DNA of 64,000 bases from Stenotrophomonas sp. 610A2. GTDB taxonomy: Bacteria > Pseudomonadota > Gammaproteobacteria > Xanthomonadales > Xanthomonadaceae. The stretch spans positions 1,302,001-1,366,000 of the forward strand of contig NZ_CP130832.1 of NCBI RefSeq assembly GCF_030549615.1, given 5' to 3'. The notes beneath the pieces are model-generated. The model did not search any database. It saw only the letters and a program-made list of their open reading frames with translations, and was not told the origin of the DNA. A program made the position numbers and the translations under genes. Below are positions 62,805 through 64,000 of this stretch, in pieces (position 1 is the first letter of the stretch; each line of letters begins with the position of its first letter).

Positions 62805-64000
62805 ATGTTGAGTCTGGTAACAGTGGCCTTGGCGGGCCTGGCCTGGCTGGCCCTGATGTTCGGCGTGGCGCTGTACGGCGAACGCCGGCCGACGGCATTC
62901 GCGCGCCATTGGCGGCACATCTACACCTTGTCGCTGGCAGTGCACTGCACCTCCTGGACCTTCTACGGCACGGTCACCCAGGCCGCACGCCACGGCTGGC
63001 CGCTGCCGCCGACCTTCGTCGGCGCCATCCTGTTCTATGCGCTGGCGATCGGCGTGATGATGCGCCTGGTGCGACTGGCGCGCGAAACCAATGCCACCTC
63101 GCTGGCCGACCTGATCGCTGCGCGACTGGGCCGCGATGCCTGGCTGGCGGCGACGGTGACGCTGGTGACCGTGCTGGGCTTGATTCCCTATATCGCCCTG
63201 CAGCTCAAGGCGGTGGCGATGAGCTTCGGCATGATCACCTCGCGCGCGGTCGAGGCCGGGCAGGGCGGTTCGATCTGGCAGGACAGCGCCTTGTACGTGG
63301 CGCTGGCCATGGCCTTGTTCGCGATGCTGTTCGGTGCGCGCCGTGCCGATGCCTCCGAGCACAATCGCGGATTGGTGCTGGCGATGGCGGCCGAGTCGGT
63401 GTTCAAACTTGGTGCGATGCTCGCACTGGGCGTGTTCGTGTGGTTAGGGCTCAAGGGTATTCCCAGTGCACCACCGGTGCCGGTCAGCGCGCAGGAAGGT
63501 GGCTTCATTCCGCTGGTGATACTCGGTGGCCTGGCGATGTTCCTGCTGCCGCATCAGTTCCATGTCGGTGTGGTCGAATGCCGCGATCCGGCCGATGTGC
63601 GTACCGCGCGCTGGTTGTTCCCCTTGTACCTGCTGTTGATCGCCTTGCCGATCCTGCCTTTGGCGCGCGCAGGCACGGTACTGCTCGGCAACAGCGTGCC
63701 TACCGATATGTATACGCTGGCCTTGCCGTTCGCCGCTGGTCACGAAGGCGTGGCGCTGTTCGCTTTCCTCGGCGGCTTGAGCGCGGCTACCGGCATGGTG
63801 GTGGTGAGCACGCTGACCTTGAGCCTGATGATCGGCAACCACTGGTTCGCACCGGGCCTGGTGCGCAGTGCCTGGGCGCGTGCTGGTGGTGGTGATCACC
63901 GGCGCGAACTGGTCTGGCTGCGGCGCGCCGGCATCTGCGTGATCATGCTGGCGGCTTGGGGTTATAGCCGGCTGATTGGGGGCGGCAATGTGCTGGCCGA
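62805..64000 (+). CDS. N-terminal part of a CbrA-like sodium/solute-symporter sensor kinase (cut by window end)
   Basis: 398 codons are visible with no stop before the window edge. The frame starts MLSLVTVALAGLAWL and shows about ten membrane helices of the SLC5/SSS type: WTFYGTVTQAARHGWPLPP, TSLADLIAARLGRDAWLAAT, FLLPHQFHVGVVECRDP and LGGLSAATGMVVVSTLTLS. The N-terminal CTSWTFYG and FLLPHQFHV pattern matches the transporter part of CbrA-type histidine kinases better than plain PutP. The PAS, kinase and receiver domains would lie beyond the window, so the sensor assignment is an inference. Confidence 0.72.
   Translation, partial: MLSLVTVALAGLAWLALMFGVALYGERRPTAFARHWRHIYTLSLAVHCTSWTFYGTVTQAARHGWPLPPTFVGAILFYALAIGVMMRLVRLARETNATSLADLIAARLGRDAWLAATVTLVTVLGLIPYIALQLKAVAMSFGMITSRAVEAGQGGSIWQDSALYVALAMALFAMLFGARRADASEHNRGLVLAMAAESVFKLGAMLALGVFVWLGLKGIPSAPPVPVSAQEGGFIPLVILGGLAMFLLPHQFHVGVVECRDPADVRTARWLFPLYLLLIALPILPLARAGTVLLGNSVPTDMYTLALPFAAGHEGVALFAFLGGLSAATGMVVVSTLTLSLMIGNHWFAPGLVRSAWARAGGGDHRRELVWLRRAGICVIMLAAWGYSRLIGGGNVLA

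Overview
The window reads as a chromosomal segment of a high-GC gammaproteobacterium of the family Xanthomonadaceae, most likely Stenotrophomonas. Three things point there: the gene order (a fab cluster ending in pabB-mltG-holB-pilZ; pilT-pilU beside yggS-proC; an rpoN cluster that carries both hprK and rapZ), the type IV pilus genes, and many GTAG-headed palindromes (GTAG, then TGCCGAGC / GCTCGGCA arms) of the kind described as SMAG/REP elements in Stenotrophomonas maltophilia. No rRNA operon, CRISPR array, insertion sequence, phage or plasmid origin is visible. Almost all of it is core genome.

Layout. 1-2.1 kb: a DUF3488/transglutaminase (cut by the window edge), DUF58 and MoxR cluster on the minus strand, head to head with a GT39-type membrane glycosyltransferase (2.1-3.9 kb). 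4.1-14.8 kb: yceF diverging from yceD-rpmF-fabH-fabD-fabG-acpP-fabF-pabB-mltG-holB-pilZ, the type II fatty-acid synthesis operon with folate, peptidoglycan, replication and pilus genes behind it. 14.9-16.6 kb: tRNA-Val(CAC) with a textbook promoter and terminator, then an AT-richer accessory patch with a membrane protein of unknown function and a secreted cysteine-rich peptide. 16.6-24.3 kb: a DUF4105 protein coupled to a lipoprotein hydrolase; an MFS exporter diverging from soxR across a SoxR-type operator; a roadblock-like protein and an unusual ABC-ATPase/dual-specificity-phosphatase fusion; a DUF4426 lipoprotein. 24.5-28.4 kb: proC, yggS, pilT, pilU. 28.7-34.2 kb: a Tag-type glycosylase, yqgE-yqgF-pyrB, a TPR protein, a zinc-ribbon protein and mgtE. 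34.3-44.4 kb: a long minus-strand cluster, in transcription order kdsD-kdsC-lptC-lptA-lptB-rpoN-hpf-ptsN-hprK-rapZ-EIIA(Man)-ptsH-ptsP, which joins LPS export, sigma-54 and a regulatory PTS. 44.4-46.3 kb: ibaG-murA-EF-hand protein. 46.5-53.5 kb: two DUF3108 paralogues; purM-DUF2238-purN diverging from DUF2066-perM-hda. 53.9-58.1 kb: murU-amgK (cell-wall recycling), a GlsB-type membrane protein, an M20 dipeptidase and comEA. 58.6-64 kb: a GntP permease diverging from a TonB-dependent receptor, then a CbrA-like symporter/sensor protein cut by the window end.

How it works together. Much of the window builds or maintains the envelope: fatty acids (fab), Kdo and LPS transport (kdsCD, lptABC), peptidoglycan precursors and recycling (murA, mltG, amgK, murU) and type IV pili (pilT, pilU, pilZ). 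The rpoN-associated PTS has phosphocarriers and an HPr kinase but no sugar permease here, which fits a regulatory role.

Nearly every larger intergenic gap is filled by small palindromic repeats of at least four families. The most striking are three near-identical ~117-bp modules at 53.5-53.9 kb, the last of which supplies the murU stop codon. The most unusual coding feature is the ABC-phosphatase fusion with its roadblock-like partner (21.6-23.5 kb).
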